From Elioraea sp051860475 (lineage in GTDB: Bacteria > Pseudomonadota > Alphaproteobacteria > Acetobacterales > Acetobacteraceae): a DNA stretch of 64,000 nucleotides. The position numbers were made by a program, and so were the translations under genes. Below, piece by piece: positions 48,773-56,574 of the stretch. The notes below the pieces were generated by a model. That model saw nothing but the letters and a program-made list of their open reading frames with translations. It had not been told where the DNA came from and made no database searches. Where the stretch lies: contig NZ_JBHYDW010000004.1 of the NCBI RefSeq assembly GCF_051860475.1, forward strand, positions 19,209 through 83,208, written 5' to 3'. Every line of letters starts with the position of its first letter. Within the stretch, counting starts at the first letter, position 1.

Positions 48773-49227
48773 GCGGCACCATCCGGCTTGCATCCATGAT
48801 CGCTCTCGTCCGCCGAGCGCATGCGCTGTTCGGGCGGATTCCAGACGCGGTGATCCTGCTCGCGGCGCGGATCTTTCCCGCTGCCGTGTTCTGGTACTCC
48901 GGCCGGACCAAGGTCGAAGGATGGAGTGTGTCGGAGAACGCGCTCTTCCTGTTCGAGTATGAGTATGCGCTGCCGCTGATCTCGCCGGCGCTGGCGGCTT
49001 GGCTCGCGACCATCGCCGAGCATCTGTTTCCGATCCTGCTTGTGCTGGGGCTCGCGACCCGGTTCTCGGCACTGGCCCTGCTCGGCATGACCCTGGTCAT
49101 CCAGATCTTCGTCTATCCGGCGGCATGGCCGACCCACGGCGTCTGGGCAGCCTGTTTCCTGATCCTGATCGCCAAGGGGCCCGGGCCGCTGTCGCTCGAT
49201 CGGCTGCTGCTGCGCGACCATGCGTGA
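48754..49227 (+). CDS. bufD: DoxX-family membrane protein, BufD-like
   Basis: 157 residues from ATG 48754, with a strong AGGAGAGG site; an ATG at 48769 would give a classic 4-nt overlap with bufC. Four membrane helices fit DoxX: RIFPAAVFWYSGRTKVEGW, PLISPALAAWLATIAEHLFPILLVLGLATRFSALALLGMTLVIQIFVYP. DoxX genes commonly close bufferin operons. The biochemical role is unknown; export or quinone-linked redox support are possibilities. Confidence 0.87.
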   Translation: MRAIAMSGTIRLASMIALVRRAHALFGRIPDAVILLAARIFPAAVFWYSGRTKVEGWSVSENALFLFEYEYALPLISPALAAWLATIAEHLFPILLVLGLATRFSALALLGMTLVIQIFVYPAAWPTHGVWAACFLILIAKGPGPLSLDRLLLRDHA

Positions 49228-49342
49228 GTGCGTGCAGCGGCGCTGCGGGCCCGCGGATCGATGCGGCCTATGGCTCGCGCGCGGCGTCTGCCCCGCAGCA
49301 AGCGGTGCTGGGCCGAGGGCGGCGGATACGCGAGATGACCAT

Positions 49343-49368
49343 GTAACGCGGGGCTGCTGCTGAACGAA
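49343..49368 (+). promoter_or_regulatory. SigF-type promoter GTAACG-N16-CGAA upstream of the OpgC-like gene
   Basis: GTAACG (49343-49348), exactly 16 nt, then CGAA (49365-49368). One of the two best SigF-like matches in the window. The next gene starts at 49432. Confidence 0.55.
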
Positions 49369-49431
49369 GTGGGCAGCGTCGGCCGTAATCAGACATGACG
49401 CGGCGGCTTCGCGCGGTGCGGCCGCCGATGG

Positions 49432-50610
49432 ATGTGCATTGCCATGCGACCAGCGCCACCACGTCCGCCCCGCGACCCGCGCCTCGACATCATTCGAGGC
49501 ATCCTGCAGCTCTTCATCTTCTTCTCGCATTCGGCCGGCACGTTCACGGGCAGCTGGCTGATTCACGCGAGCTGGGGATTGTCGGACAGCTCGGAGCAAT
49601 TCCTGTTCCTCTCGGGTTTCGTGCTCGGTTCCCTGTTCGTGCGCAACGCCGGCCGGGATGGCCCGGTTGCGGCCATCCGCGACTTCCTCGTGCGGACCTT
49701 CAGGCTCTACCGGACGCATCTCCTGGTCGTTGCATTGTTTGCGCTCATGGTCTTCGTCGCCGAGCGTGTGTTCGGACTCCCGGACCAGATCGGCGGGCTG
49801 GGGTGGGCATGGCTGTTCGAAGACCCGGCTGAAAGTCTCCCCGCGCTCGCACTGATGCTTTACCGGCCGGTCTTCATGGATATCCTGCCGGTGTTCGTCT
49901 GGTGCATGCTTGCGCTCCCCTTTCTGATGCTGGCACTCGATGGCATCGGCCGCATCGTGCTGATGCTGCCGTTTGGCCTCTATGCGGGCGTTCAGATCTG
50001 GGACTGGACCGTGCCCGCGCCCGGCAATCCGCACGCCGCCTTCAATCCGCTGGCCTGGCAGGTCCTGTTCTTCCTCGGCGCCGTCCTTGGCCGTCGCGCG
50101 CTGCTGACCGGCAGTGCCGTACGATCGCATCCGGTCGCCCTGGCCTTCGCGCTCGGCGTGCTGGCGATCGGACTTTGGCTGCGGGTGCTCGACCATGGAT
50201 GGATGGTGGGGCCACAGATCGATGTGACTGCGGTGACGGGGAAGCTGTCGCTCGCGCCGGCGCGCGTCGTGCACGCCCTCGCCCTGGCCTATGCCGTGGC
50301 CGTGCTCGTGCCACGCGAGGCGGCCTGGATGCGCCACGCGTCCGCCGCGGCCGTGGCGGCGATCGGGCGCCACAGTCTCCAGGTCTTCTGCCTCGGCCTG
50401 TTCCTGGCATGGGGCATCGCGACGACCTTCTCGCTGGTCTCCTGGGCCTGGTGGATCGAGCTGCCGTTGATCCTTGGCGGCTCCTTCCTCCTCTGGACGC
50501 TGGCGGTGATCCTCGACACGCGCCGCGCCGGGGCAGTGCAGCGTCGCTTGCCGGCGGCAGAACGGCCTGCCCCCGCCGCCCGCCTGAAGTTGTCCAAGAG
50601 TGCTTCCTGA
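49432..50610 (+). CDS. OpgC-domain membrane acyltransferase-like protein
   Basis: 392 residues with about ten transmembrane helices. The N-terminal RDPRLDIIRGILQLFIFFSHSAGTFTGSW carries the OpgC/acyltransferase-3 pattern (D-x-x-RG plus a membrane His). OpgC proteins succinylate osmoregulated periplasmic glucans. The start could also be ATG 49444. No glucan synthesis genes (opgGH) lie nearby, so the acceptor is unknown. DUF302 and YeeE/YedE genes follow closely. Confidence 0.82.
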   Translation: MCIAMRPAPPRPPRDPRLDIIRGILQLFIFFSHSAGTFTGSWLIHASWGLSDSSEQFLFLSGFVLGSLFVRNAGRDGPVAAIRDFLVRTFRLYRTHLLVVALFALMVFVAERVFGLPDQIGGLGWAWLFEDPAESLPALALMLYRPVFMDILPVFVWCMLALPFLMLALDGIGRIVLMLPFGLYAGVQIWDWTVPAPGNPHAAFNPLAWQVLFFLGAVLGRRALLTGSAVRSHPVALAFALGVLAIGLWLRVLDHGWMVGPQIDVTAVTGKLSLAPARVVHALALAYAVAVLVPREAAWMRHASAAAVAAIGRHSLQVFCLGLFLAWGIATTFSLVSWAWWIELPLILGGSFLLWTLAVILDTRRAGAVQRRLPAAERPAPAARLKLSKSAS

Positions 50611-50628
50611 CACGTGGGGAGATCCGGC

Positions 50629-51099
50629 ATGGTCCATCGCATCGCAACAGTCGTCATGCTCGTCGTCGCCCTGTCGGCTCCGGCCGCTTCAGCGCCCGAG
50701 AGCGGCCTCGTCACCCGGCCGAGCACCCATTCCGCCGAGGAGACCGCGCGGCGCTTCGTCGCGGCGGTGCAGTCCGCCGGATGGAAGGTCTTTGCCGAGA
50801 TCTCGCACGACGATGCCGCACGGTCGGTCGGGATGACGCTCAGGCCGAGGCGGGTGATCCTGTTCGGCAACCCGGCAGCCGGCACGCCGGCCATGCAGCG
50901 TGCCGCGACCCTCGCGCTCGATCTGCCGATGCGCGTGCTGGTCTGGGAGGACGATGCCGGCCGTGCCTTCCTGACGCGGAGCACCGGCAAGGACATCGGC
51001 GAGCGCGTGTTCGCCCGCCATGGCCTTCCCTATCCCGCCGAGGTGCAGCAGGGCTTCGACCGTTTTGTGACAGGACTGGTACGGGCGGCGACCGAATGA
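50629..51099 (+). CDS. Secreted DUF302 protein
   Basis: 156 residues from ATG 50629, after GGGGAGA; an upstream in-frame GTG at 50614 is less likely. Signal peptide MVHRIATVVMLVVALSAPAASA. The DUF302 core is HSAEETARRFVAAVQSAGWKVFAEISHDDAARSVGM, RRVILFGNPAAGTPAMQRAATLALDLPMRVLVWEDDAG. The fold is a small alpha/beta sandwich. The function is unknown, though DUF302 genes often accompany redox and sulfur proteins. The YeeE/YedE gene starts 2 nt after it ends. Confidence 0.87.
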   Translation: MVHRIATVVMLVVALSAPAASAPESGLVTRPSTHSAEETARRFVAAVQSAGWKVFAEISHDDAARSVGMTLRPRRVILFGNPAAGTPAMQRAATLALDLPMRVLVWEDDAGRAFLTRSTGKDIGERVFARHGLPYPAEVQQGFDRFVTGLVRAATE

Positions 51100-51100
51100 C

Positions 51101-52210
51101 ATGATCCTCGCCACCGCCGTTCACCGGTCGGCCGCGAGCCTGCTGGGTCTGCTGCTCGGCACTGCCGGGGTGACCGCGGTGCTGGTGCTGCTGCCTGCCG
51201 GCGATGCGGCGCTGCTGCCCCTGTTCGCTGTTGCCCTGGTGCTCGGCGCGGCATTCGTCGTGACCGAATTCGGCTTTACCGCCGGCTTCCGCGACCTCCT
51301 GGTGCACGGGGACGGGCGCTCGCTCGCGGCGACGCTGATCGTGCCGGCCGTTGCGGCGATCGTGATCGTACCAATGGCGATGCTCGGCGAAAGCCACGGG
51401 CGCTATGTCGCGCCGATCGGCCTTCCCCTGGTTGTCGGCGCGGCGATCTTTGGCATCGGCATGCAGATGACCAGCGGCTGCGGTTCCGGCACGCTGGTCG
51501 CCGCCGGCGCAGGCTCACGGCGGATGCTGGTGGCTTTGCCGTTCTTCAGCGGCGGGGGCGTGCTCGGCAGCCTGGCCGTGCCGCATGTCGCGACCTGGCC
51601 AGGTCTCGGCGCGGTCGACCTTGCGGCGACGTTCGGCGCGACCGGCGGCCTCGTCGTGACGGAGGCGATCATCCTCGGCAGCGCACTCCTGATCGCGCGT
51701 GGACAGCGTCCTGCACCGACAGTGGCGCGTGCCGCAGTACTGATCGGCGCGCTCGCTGCCATGATCTTCCTTGTGTCCGGCCTTCCCTGGGGCGTCACCA
51801 TGGGCCTGACGGTCGCTGGAGCGAAGGCCGTGCAACTGACCGGCGTCGATCTCGGCGGGTCGGCATTCTGGGCGTGGGAGGGCGCGCGTTCCGCGCTGGA
51901 TGGTCCGCTGCTCGCGCATCACAGCGCCCTCAGCAATATCGGCCTTCTGCTCGGGGCGCTGCTGGCAGCCGCTGTCACTGGTCGGCTGCGGCATGACCTC
52001 GCGATCGGATGGAACGGCACGATCGGCGCGGCGGTCGGCGGCGTGCTGATGGGGATCGGCGCGCGGCTCTCCTTCGGCTGCAACATCGGCGCCGTGGTCG
52101 GCGGGCTGTCGTCCGGCAGCCTGCACGGTCTGGCGTGGCTGATCGCGGCGATGCCCGGGTGCTGGCTCGGCATCCGCCTGCGTCCGTTGCTCGGCATGCG
52201 GACGGGGTGA
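51101..52210 (+). CDS. YeeE/YedE-family membrane transporter
   Basis: 369 residues with about nine to ten helices. Two inverted-repeat halves each carry the conserved Cys motif: GMQMTSGCGSGTLVAAGAG and GARLSFGCNIGAVVGGLSSGSLHG. YeeE/YedE proteins import thiosulfate or related sulfur compounds. It begins immediately after the DUF302 gene. With DUF302 and the regional redox genes, sulfur uptake or persulfide handling is plausible. Confidence 0.9.
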   Translation: MILATAVHRSAASLLGLLLGTAGVTAVLVLLPAGDAALLPLFAVALVLGAAFVVTEFGFTAGFRDLLVHGDGRSLAATLIVPAVAAIVIVPMAMLGESHGRYVAPIGLPLVVGAAIFGIGMQMTSGCGSGTLVAAGAGSRRMLVALPFFSGGGVLGSLAVPHVATWPGLGAVDLAATFGATGGLVVTEAIILGSALLIARGQRPAPTVARAAVLIGALAAMIFLVSGLPWGVTMGLTVAGAKAVQLTGVDLGGSAFWAWEGARSALDGPLLAHHSALSNIGLLLGALLAAAVTGRLRHDLAIGWNGTIGAAVGGVLMGIGARLSFGCNIGAVVGGLSSGSLHGLAWLIAAMPGCWLGIRLRPLLGMRTG

Positions 52211-52226
52211 AGCGCATCGCCGCGCT

Positions 52227-52631
52227 TCAGCCCGGCTCCACCTCCGGGTCGCCGGTTCCCTCTCGAGTAGGGAACGATCGCTTCCTCGCCGGAGGGCGGT
52301 GCGCACCGGCGATCGCCTTGCCGACCCATACCCGGACCGCATCAGCGTTATCCAGTGCCGAGTCCGGCAGCGTCCAGTACTCCATCCTGATCCGCTGGCC
52401 CGTCCTTGGGGATGTCCACTCAAGCTGACGCGCGCCCGCCGCCTCGAGCTCCCGCGCCGTCTCGCGATCGGCCTTCAGATGGATCTCGCCACCGAGGATG
52501 ATCGCGAAGATGACACCGTGGAGGTAGACGCCGGCGCCGCCGAACATAGGGCGGATCTCGATCGCGCCGAGCGTTCCCAGGACCTCGCGCGCGAGATCGG
52601 CCGCCGCCTGATCGTCCGCTGTCCAGGTCAT
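52227..52631 (-). CDS. TfoX/Sxy N-terminal-domain protein
   Basis: 134 residues from ATG 52631. The TfoX-N pattern is IEIRPMFGGAGVYLHGVIFAIILGGEIHLKAD and MEYWTLPDSALDNADAVRVWVGKAI. In gamma-proteobacteria Sxy is a CRP co-activator for competence. Stand-alone TfoX-N proteins in alphaproteobacteria have no proven role. It lies convergent to the YeeE/YedE gene with a 16-nt gap. Confidence 0.85.
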   Translation of the reverse strand: MTWTADDQAAADLAREVLGTLGAIEIRPMFGGAGVYLHGVIFAIILGGEIHLKADRETARELEAAGARQLEWTSPRTGQRIRMEYWTLPDSALDNADAVRVWVGKAIAGAHRPPARKRSFPTREGTGDPEVEPG

Positions 52632-52750
52632 GGGTCGAACCTCCAAGAGCAGGCGAGCGTGCGGCCGTGCCGGGCCGTGCATGACCACACCGGCCGTTCG
52701 GCGTGTGATCCTATCGTCGGGGCAACGCGCCGGCGGAGACAGAAAGAGCC

Positions 52751-52770
52751 CCGGGTCTTGCAAGACCCGG
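52751..52770 (-). terminator. Terminator of the porin gene
   Basis: A perfect 20-bp palindrome, CCGGGTCTTGCAAGACCCGG, 41 bases after the porin stop (minus strand), followed on that strand by GGCTCTTTCT. Confidence 0.65.
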
Positions 52771-52810
52771 AGCCACGGGAGCCCGGATGCGCGTCCGGAC
52801 GAGGCTCCCG

Positions 52811-54133
52811 TCAGAAGTTGGCCTGTGCGGCAAGCTGGAAGCGCCAGGCATCGTCGCTTCGGCCGTTCGCGTTCTCCCGGTTGCCCCAGATCACCTCGCC
52901 GCCGAAGGTCAGCCGGGGAATCGGCGTCCAGAACAGCGAGGCATGGACCGTGTTGACGTTGTTAAGGTCAGTCGGGCGCCGGCTCTCCTCGAACTGTGCG
53001 CGGCCATAGGTGAGCTGAGCCGCGACCTCCTTGGTGATCTCCTGGCGGATCGAGGCCACCACACCGAACGCTCGGATTGGATTGACGTTGCCCGCCGCAT
53101 CGACGAACGCATCCTGACCGAAGCCGTTGGTGAGGTAGCGCCCGAGCCCGTCACCATAGGTGAAGGCGCCCATGATGCGGTTGCCGGGCCAAAGCGAGGT
53201 GTTGCCGGAGATATTGACGCCCCAGCCGATCGCGTCATCGCCCGTACCGCTGGGCGAGCCGAGAATGCGCCCGACGCCCGCCAGCTTCAGCAGCCCCCAG
53301 GACCCTCGCCACGTCGCCGCGACCGTGACATCCGGCACCTTATCGACACCTGCCCGGATGCCGAGGGTCGTGCTTTCCGCGATCGGGTTGCCCGCCGCGT
53401 CGCGGCCGCTGAACTCCGAGTTCTCGAGCGAGGCCGACAGGCTGAGGCTCTGCGTCAGCGCATGCGTGTACCTCACCTGCGCCTGCCGGATGAAGGTGAC
53501 GCCGGCGGGGCCCTGGAAATCCACCGTGCTCGGATAGCTCTCGATCGGCATGAAGTTCGACCAGGTCTGGCCGAGCGTCAGGCCGCCGATGGTGGCGACC
53601 GCGTGGCGCAGTCGGAACGACGACGAGTTCGAGAACACCTCGTTGCCGCCGGCGCCGAAGAAGTCGCCCTCGAACCATGTGCTCAGTTCACCCCAGCCGG
53701 TCGGCGTGAAGGTCCGCACGAACAGGCGCGACTGGCGCGCATGCGCCCGGAAGCGCTGCCGGTCGCCGGTATCCGTGGTGGTGATCGATTCCGGCACGAA
53801 CGTATCCCCGAGCGCCTCGGACGCATCGTAGATCAGATCGACCTTCACGTAGCCGCCGATCTGCACACTGGTATCGGTACCCGGCAGACGGAACGTGCCA
53901 GGCCGATCGCCTCCGGTAACGACATTCTGGCGTGTCGCCTGGACCTCCTCGCCCATGCGCCGGAGCCTGTCCTCAAGCTCGGCGACAGCGGCGCGGAGAC
54001 GCTCCATCTCCTCCCGCACCACCGCGATCTCGCCTCGCGGCTGCGCCAAGGCCGTCGGCACCGGCATCCCTGGCGCACCGATGCCGATCGCTGTCATGAT
54101 CAGAACTGCCCTGAGACCTGCCCTGGGGCTCAT
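52811..54133 (-). CDS. DcaP-like outer-membrane porin
   Basis: 440 residues. A signal peptide (to about residue 31, ALAQ) is followed by a coiled-coil (GEIAVVREEMERLRAAVAELEDRLRRMGEEVQATRQ), then a beta-barrel with alternating strands (VQIGGYVKVDLIYDA, RLFVRTFTPTGWGELSTWFEGDFFG). It ends in Phe, the outer-membrane insertion signal. The N-terminal coiled coil with a trimeric barrel is the DcaP pattern; these channels pass small anionic or aromatic solutes. It is divergent from an AraC regulator gene. Confidence 0.88.
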   Translation of the reverse strand: MSPRAGLRAVLIMTAIGIGAPGMPVPTALAQPRGEIAVVREEMERLRAAVAELEDRLRRMGEEVQATRQNVVTGGDRPGTFRLPGTDTSVQIGGYVKVDLIYDASEALGDTFVPESITTTDTGDRQRFRAHARQSRLFVRTFTPTGWGELSTWFEGDFFGAGGNEVFSNSSSFRLRHAVATIGGLTLGQTWSNFMPIESYPSTVDFQGPAGVTFIRQAQVRYTHALTQSLSLSASLENSEFSGRDAAGNPIAESTTLGIRAGVDKVPDVTVAATWRGSWGLLKLAGVGRILGSPSGTGDDAIGWGVNISGNTSLWPGNRIMGAFTYGDGLGRYLTNGFGQDAFVDAAGNVNPIRAFGVVASIRQEITKEVAAQLTYGRAQFEESRRPTDLNNVNTVHASLFWTPIPRLTFGGEVIWGNRENANGRSDDAWRFQLAAQANF

Positions 54134-54274
54134 TGTCTGGCGCTCCGTTCGTCCCGCTGTGGCCGCCCCGTCTGTGGTTCGCGGGACGGCCGTGTCGGGA
54201 CAGGAGAGCGCGGCAGCGTCCGGCAGTCATTGTCCGCAGGAACCGCGGGATTTGTCCGCCGATGCCACGGCGGG

Positions 54275-54300
54275 GTAACGTGCGGGCAGCCTCGACAGAC
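54275..54300 (+). promoter_or_regulatory. GTAACG-N16-AGAC element upstream of the AraC gene
   Basis: GTAACG (54275-54280) and AGAC (54297-54300), the same pair as at 40356-40331, 41 nt ahead of the AraC start. Weak as a SigF site because the -10 is not CGAA. Confidence 0.25.
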
Positions 54301-54340
54301 ACCATCCTGGTCGCAGTACGATCGGGGAAGGGGTCAGACC

Positions 54341-55297
54341 ATGGACGGCCTTGCAGGGGGTGGGCTCGAGATCTTCGACTCGGCTCGCGTGCCACGCGCC
54401 CGGCAGTTCGACCTCTTCTACAGCGCTGTGACGGGGCGGATCGGGCGCATGACGCCGACCCGTCCGGCCGGTCTCGACGGCTTCCGCAGTCGTATCGTCT
54501 CTCGCACCTTGAACGCATGTACCGCCCATGTCATCTCGGCGCCGAGCCATGACGCCGAACGGCGACCGCCCGACATTGCGAGCGACGGCCGCGACGATCT
54601 GCATCTCACGCTGATGCTGCGCGGCGTGCGCGGAATCGACATCGCCGGCCGGAGCACGACGGCGCGCGCGGGAACGCTGTTCATGGCGCCGAGCTGGCGC
54701 CCGCACCGGCTGCTGGGGGTTGGCTCGCGCTACACGGGGGTACGCGTGGCTTTCCCCACGACGCCGATCGCCCGGTGGCGTGCCGAGCAGCTGATCGCCG
54801 AGCCCGGGCGTCTGGACCGCAGCGCGCTCGCGCCGGTGCTGCGCGTCACGTGCCTCGCGATCGCCCGGAGCCTGCGCACGCTCGAAGACCACGACCTGAA
54901 GGCGTTGCTGGGCGCGTCGGCCAGCATGGTGTCAGCCCTTGTCGAGCGGCCGGACCAGCCCGGCGCGTGCGACGACCAGACCGCGCTCTATCTGCGCGCG
55001 CTGATGACGATGGAGGCGAGCGCATCCGAGTGGGATTTCGATCTCGGCTCGCTCGCGCGGATGCTCGACACCTCGCCGCGGCGGATCCAGCGCGCGCTCG
55101 CCGCCCACGGGGAGACGTTCTCGGACGCGCGGCGGCGGCTGCGCCTCGAACGCGCGCGGCGCGCCCTGCTGGAGGACAGGCGCCCGGTCCAGCAGCTGGC
55201 GTTCGACTCCGGCTACAGCGAGCTTTCCGCGTTCTATCGGGCGTTCCGCCGGGCCTACGGCCTCACTCCCGGACTGCTGCGGGGGTTGGCGAGATAG
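54341..55297 (+). CDS. AraC-family transcriptional regulator
   Basis: 318 residues from ATG 54341. The N-terminal 200 residues resemble an AraC-binding-like sensor (HLTLMLRGVRGIDIAGRSTTARAGTLFMAPSWRPHRL). The C-terminal double helix-turn-helix is clear: FDLGSLARMLDTSPRRIQRALAAHGETFSDARRRLRLERARRALL and PVQQLAFDSGYSELSAFYRAFRRAYGLTPGLLR. It is divergent from the porin gene and may control it. The ligand is unknown. Confidence 0.9.
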   Translation: MDGLAGGGLEIFDSARVPRARQFDLFYSAVTGRIGRMTPTRPAGLDGFRSRIVSRTLNACTAHVISAPSHDAERRPPDIASDGRDDLHLTLMLRGVRGIDIAGRSTTARAGTLFMAPSWRPHRLLGVGSRYTGVRVAFPTTPIARWRAEQLIAEPGRLDRSALAPVLRVTCLAIARSLRTLEDHDLKALLGASASMVSALVERPDQPGACDDQTALYLRALMTMEASASEWDFDLGSLARMLDTSPRRIQRALAAHGETFSDARRRLRLERARRALLEDRRPVQQLAFDSGYSELSAFYRAFRRAYGLTPGLLRGLAR

Positions 55298-55542
55298 TCC
55301 GGGACCGCGGCGTCGACGGCGTCCCGCTGGCGGGTCTCGAACCGTGCGGCAGGATCCGCGGTTCGGTGCAGGAAGAAGATAGTCTCGTGGGCCTGCCGGT
55401 CCGTTTCATCCGTCCATGCGATACCGCAGATCGGCCGAGGCGCCGTATCCGGCGCCATGTCCGCGCGAAGTAGCAGTATGACCCGCCGCATCCCGGACAC
55501 GCGGAAAGGCGAAGCGGGACACACAGGACAAGGATCAGTGTC

Positions 55543-55860
55543 ATGACCAGGACCATCCTCGCCGCGATCGCCACTCTCGTCCTCGGCACGTCAGCTGCCC
55601 TGGCGCAGAGCGAGCAGCCCCATCCCGGCTTCATCAGCCCGACCTACGGCAGCGGCCATGTCGGCATCGTTTCCGGCGAGAGCGCCGGCACGTTCAGCCA
55701 TCGCACTGCGACTCCGCTGCTCGGCGGTGGTCACATCCCGGGGCAGCACAGCGCGGAAGCGGGCGGAGGGTTCGTGCAGCGACTGGCGATTTCCATCGGG
55801 CGGCAGTCCGATGGCAGCCGGGTGACGGCCCTCTCCGGCGGTATCAGGGTCGGCGGCTGA
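55543..55860 (+). CDS. Small secreted protein of unknown function
   Basis: 105 residues. Signal peptide MTRTILAAIATLVLGTSAALAQ. The mature part is Gly/His/Ser-rich (HPGFISPTYGSGHVGIVSGESAGTFSHRTATPLLGGGHIPGQHS) and has no cysteine. I do not recognise a family. The several histidines could bind metal, but this is only a composition argument. A strong hairpin follows, and the next gene is convergent. Confidence 0.65.
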   Translation: MTRTILAAIATLVLGTSAALAQSEQPHPGFISPTYGSGHVGIVSGESAGTFSHRTATPLLGGGHIPGQHSAEAGGGFVQRLAISIGRQSDGSRVTALSGGIRVGG

Positions 55861-55880
55861 CCTCTCCAGCCTGCGGCAAC

Positions 55881-55916
55881 GGGTGCCCCGGCGTCACGGG
55901 CGACGCCGGGGCACCC
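55881..55916. terminator. Bidirectional terminator between convergent genes
   Basis: A perfect 15-bp stem, GGGTGCCCCGGCGTC with GACGCCGGGGCACCC, over a 6-nt loop. It lies between genes ending at 55860 (+) and 55922 (-). Confidence 0.75.
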
Positions 55917-55921
55917 TCGCT

Positions 55922-56473
55922 TCAGGCGACCTCGGACCAGAGGGCCTTCTGGAACGGCGGATCGAGCGGCGTCACGGCGATGTGGTTCGTGGAGTTCGAC
56001 AGCGTCTTGAGACCGACGCCAAGCAGAACCTCCAGCACCTGAGCCGCCGAGTATCCGGCCGTCGCCAAGGCTTCCAGTTCACCGTCGGATGGACGCCCGC
56101 GTGTCCGGACCACCTCGGCCGTGAACCGTCGCAGAGCTTCCAGTTTCGGATCCGGGATGGTGGCGCCGCCGCGGATGGCGCGCACCACCGTCTCGGGCAC
56201 CTTCTGCATCGCGGCGATCACGGTGTGGGCGGCGACGCAGTAGTCGCAGCCGTTCTCGACGCTGACCGTGAGCAGGACCGTCTGCCGCTCGGCCGGCGTC
56301 AGTGAGGTCTCGTCGAACAGCGCCGCGAGCGTCGGATAGGCCTTCGCGAGCGCGGGCGCGGAGGCCATCACGCCGAGCAGGTTGGGCACGAAGCCGAAGC
56401 CCTGCTGTGCGCGCCGGAGCACATCCTGTGCTGCGGCGGGTGCGCTCTCGACGGTATGGATCGGATAGGTCAT
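55922..56473 (-). CDS. Carboxymuconolactone decarboxylase/AhpD-family protein
   Basis: 183 residues from ATG 56473. The AhpD-type active site ENGCDYCVAAHTVIA has the CxxC and distal His needed for peroxidase-related disulfide chemistry. The N-terminal part FGFVPNLLGVMASAPALAKAYPTLAALF matches the uncharacterised peroxidase-related branch. It probably acts as a thiol-dependent antioxidant. It is followed upstream by the isochorismatase-like gene on the same strand (101-nt spacer). Confidence 0.9.
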   Translation of the reverse strand: MTYPIHTVESAPAAAQDVLRRAQQGFGFVPNLLGVMASAPALAKAYPTLAALFDETSLTPAERQTVLLTVSVENGCDYCVAAHTVIAAMQKVPETVVRAIRGGATIPDPKLEALRRFTAEVVRTRGRPSDGELEALATAGYSAAQVLEVLLGVGLKTLSNSTNHIAVTPLDPPFQKALWSEVA

Positions 56474-56574
56474 CGCATGGTCTCCATGGGGAACGAGGAT
56501 GCCGGCGTCATCCGCCGGCATCGGACTGTGGAGTCGCGGGCCGGCACGCGTTCGACGCCCGACCCGCGCCAGGC

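Noticed and set aside
55255..55524. Minus-strand frame of 89 codons between the AraC gene and the small secreted protein
   Set aside because: It overlaps the end of the AraC gene, has no ribosome site or recognisable motif, and looks like chance in GC-rich DNA.
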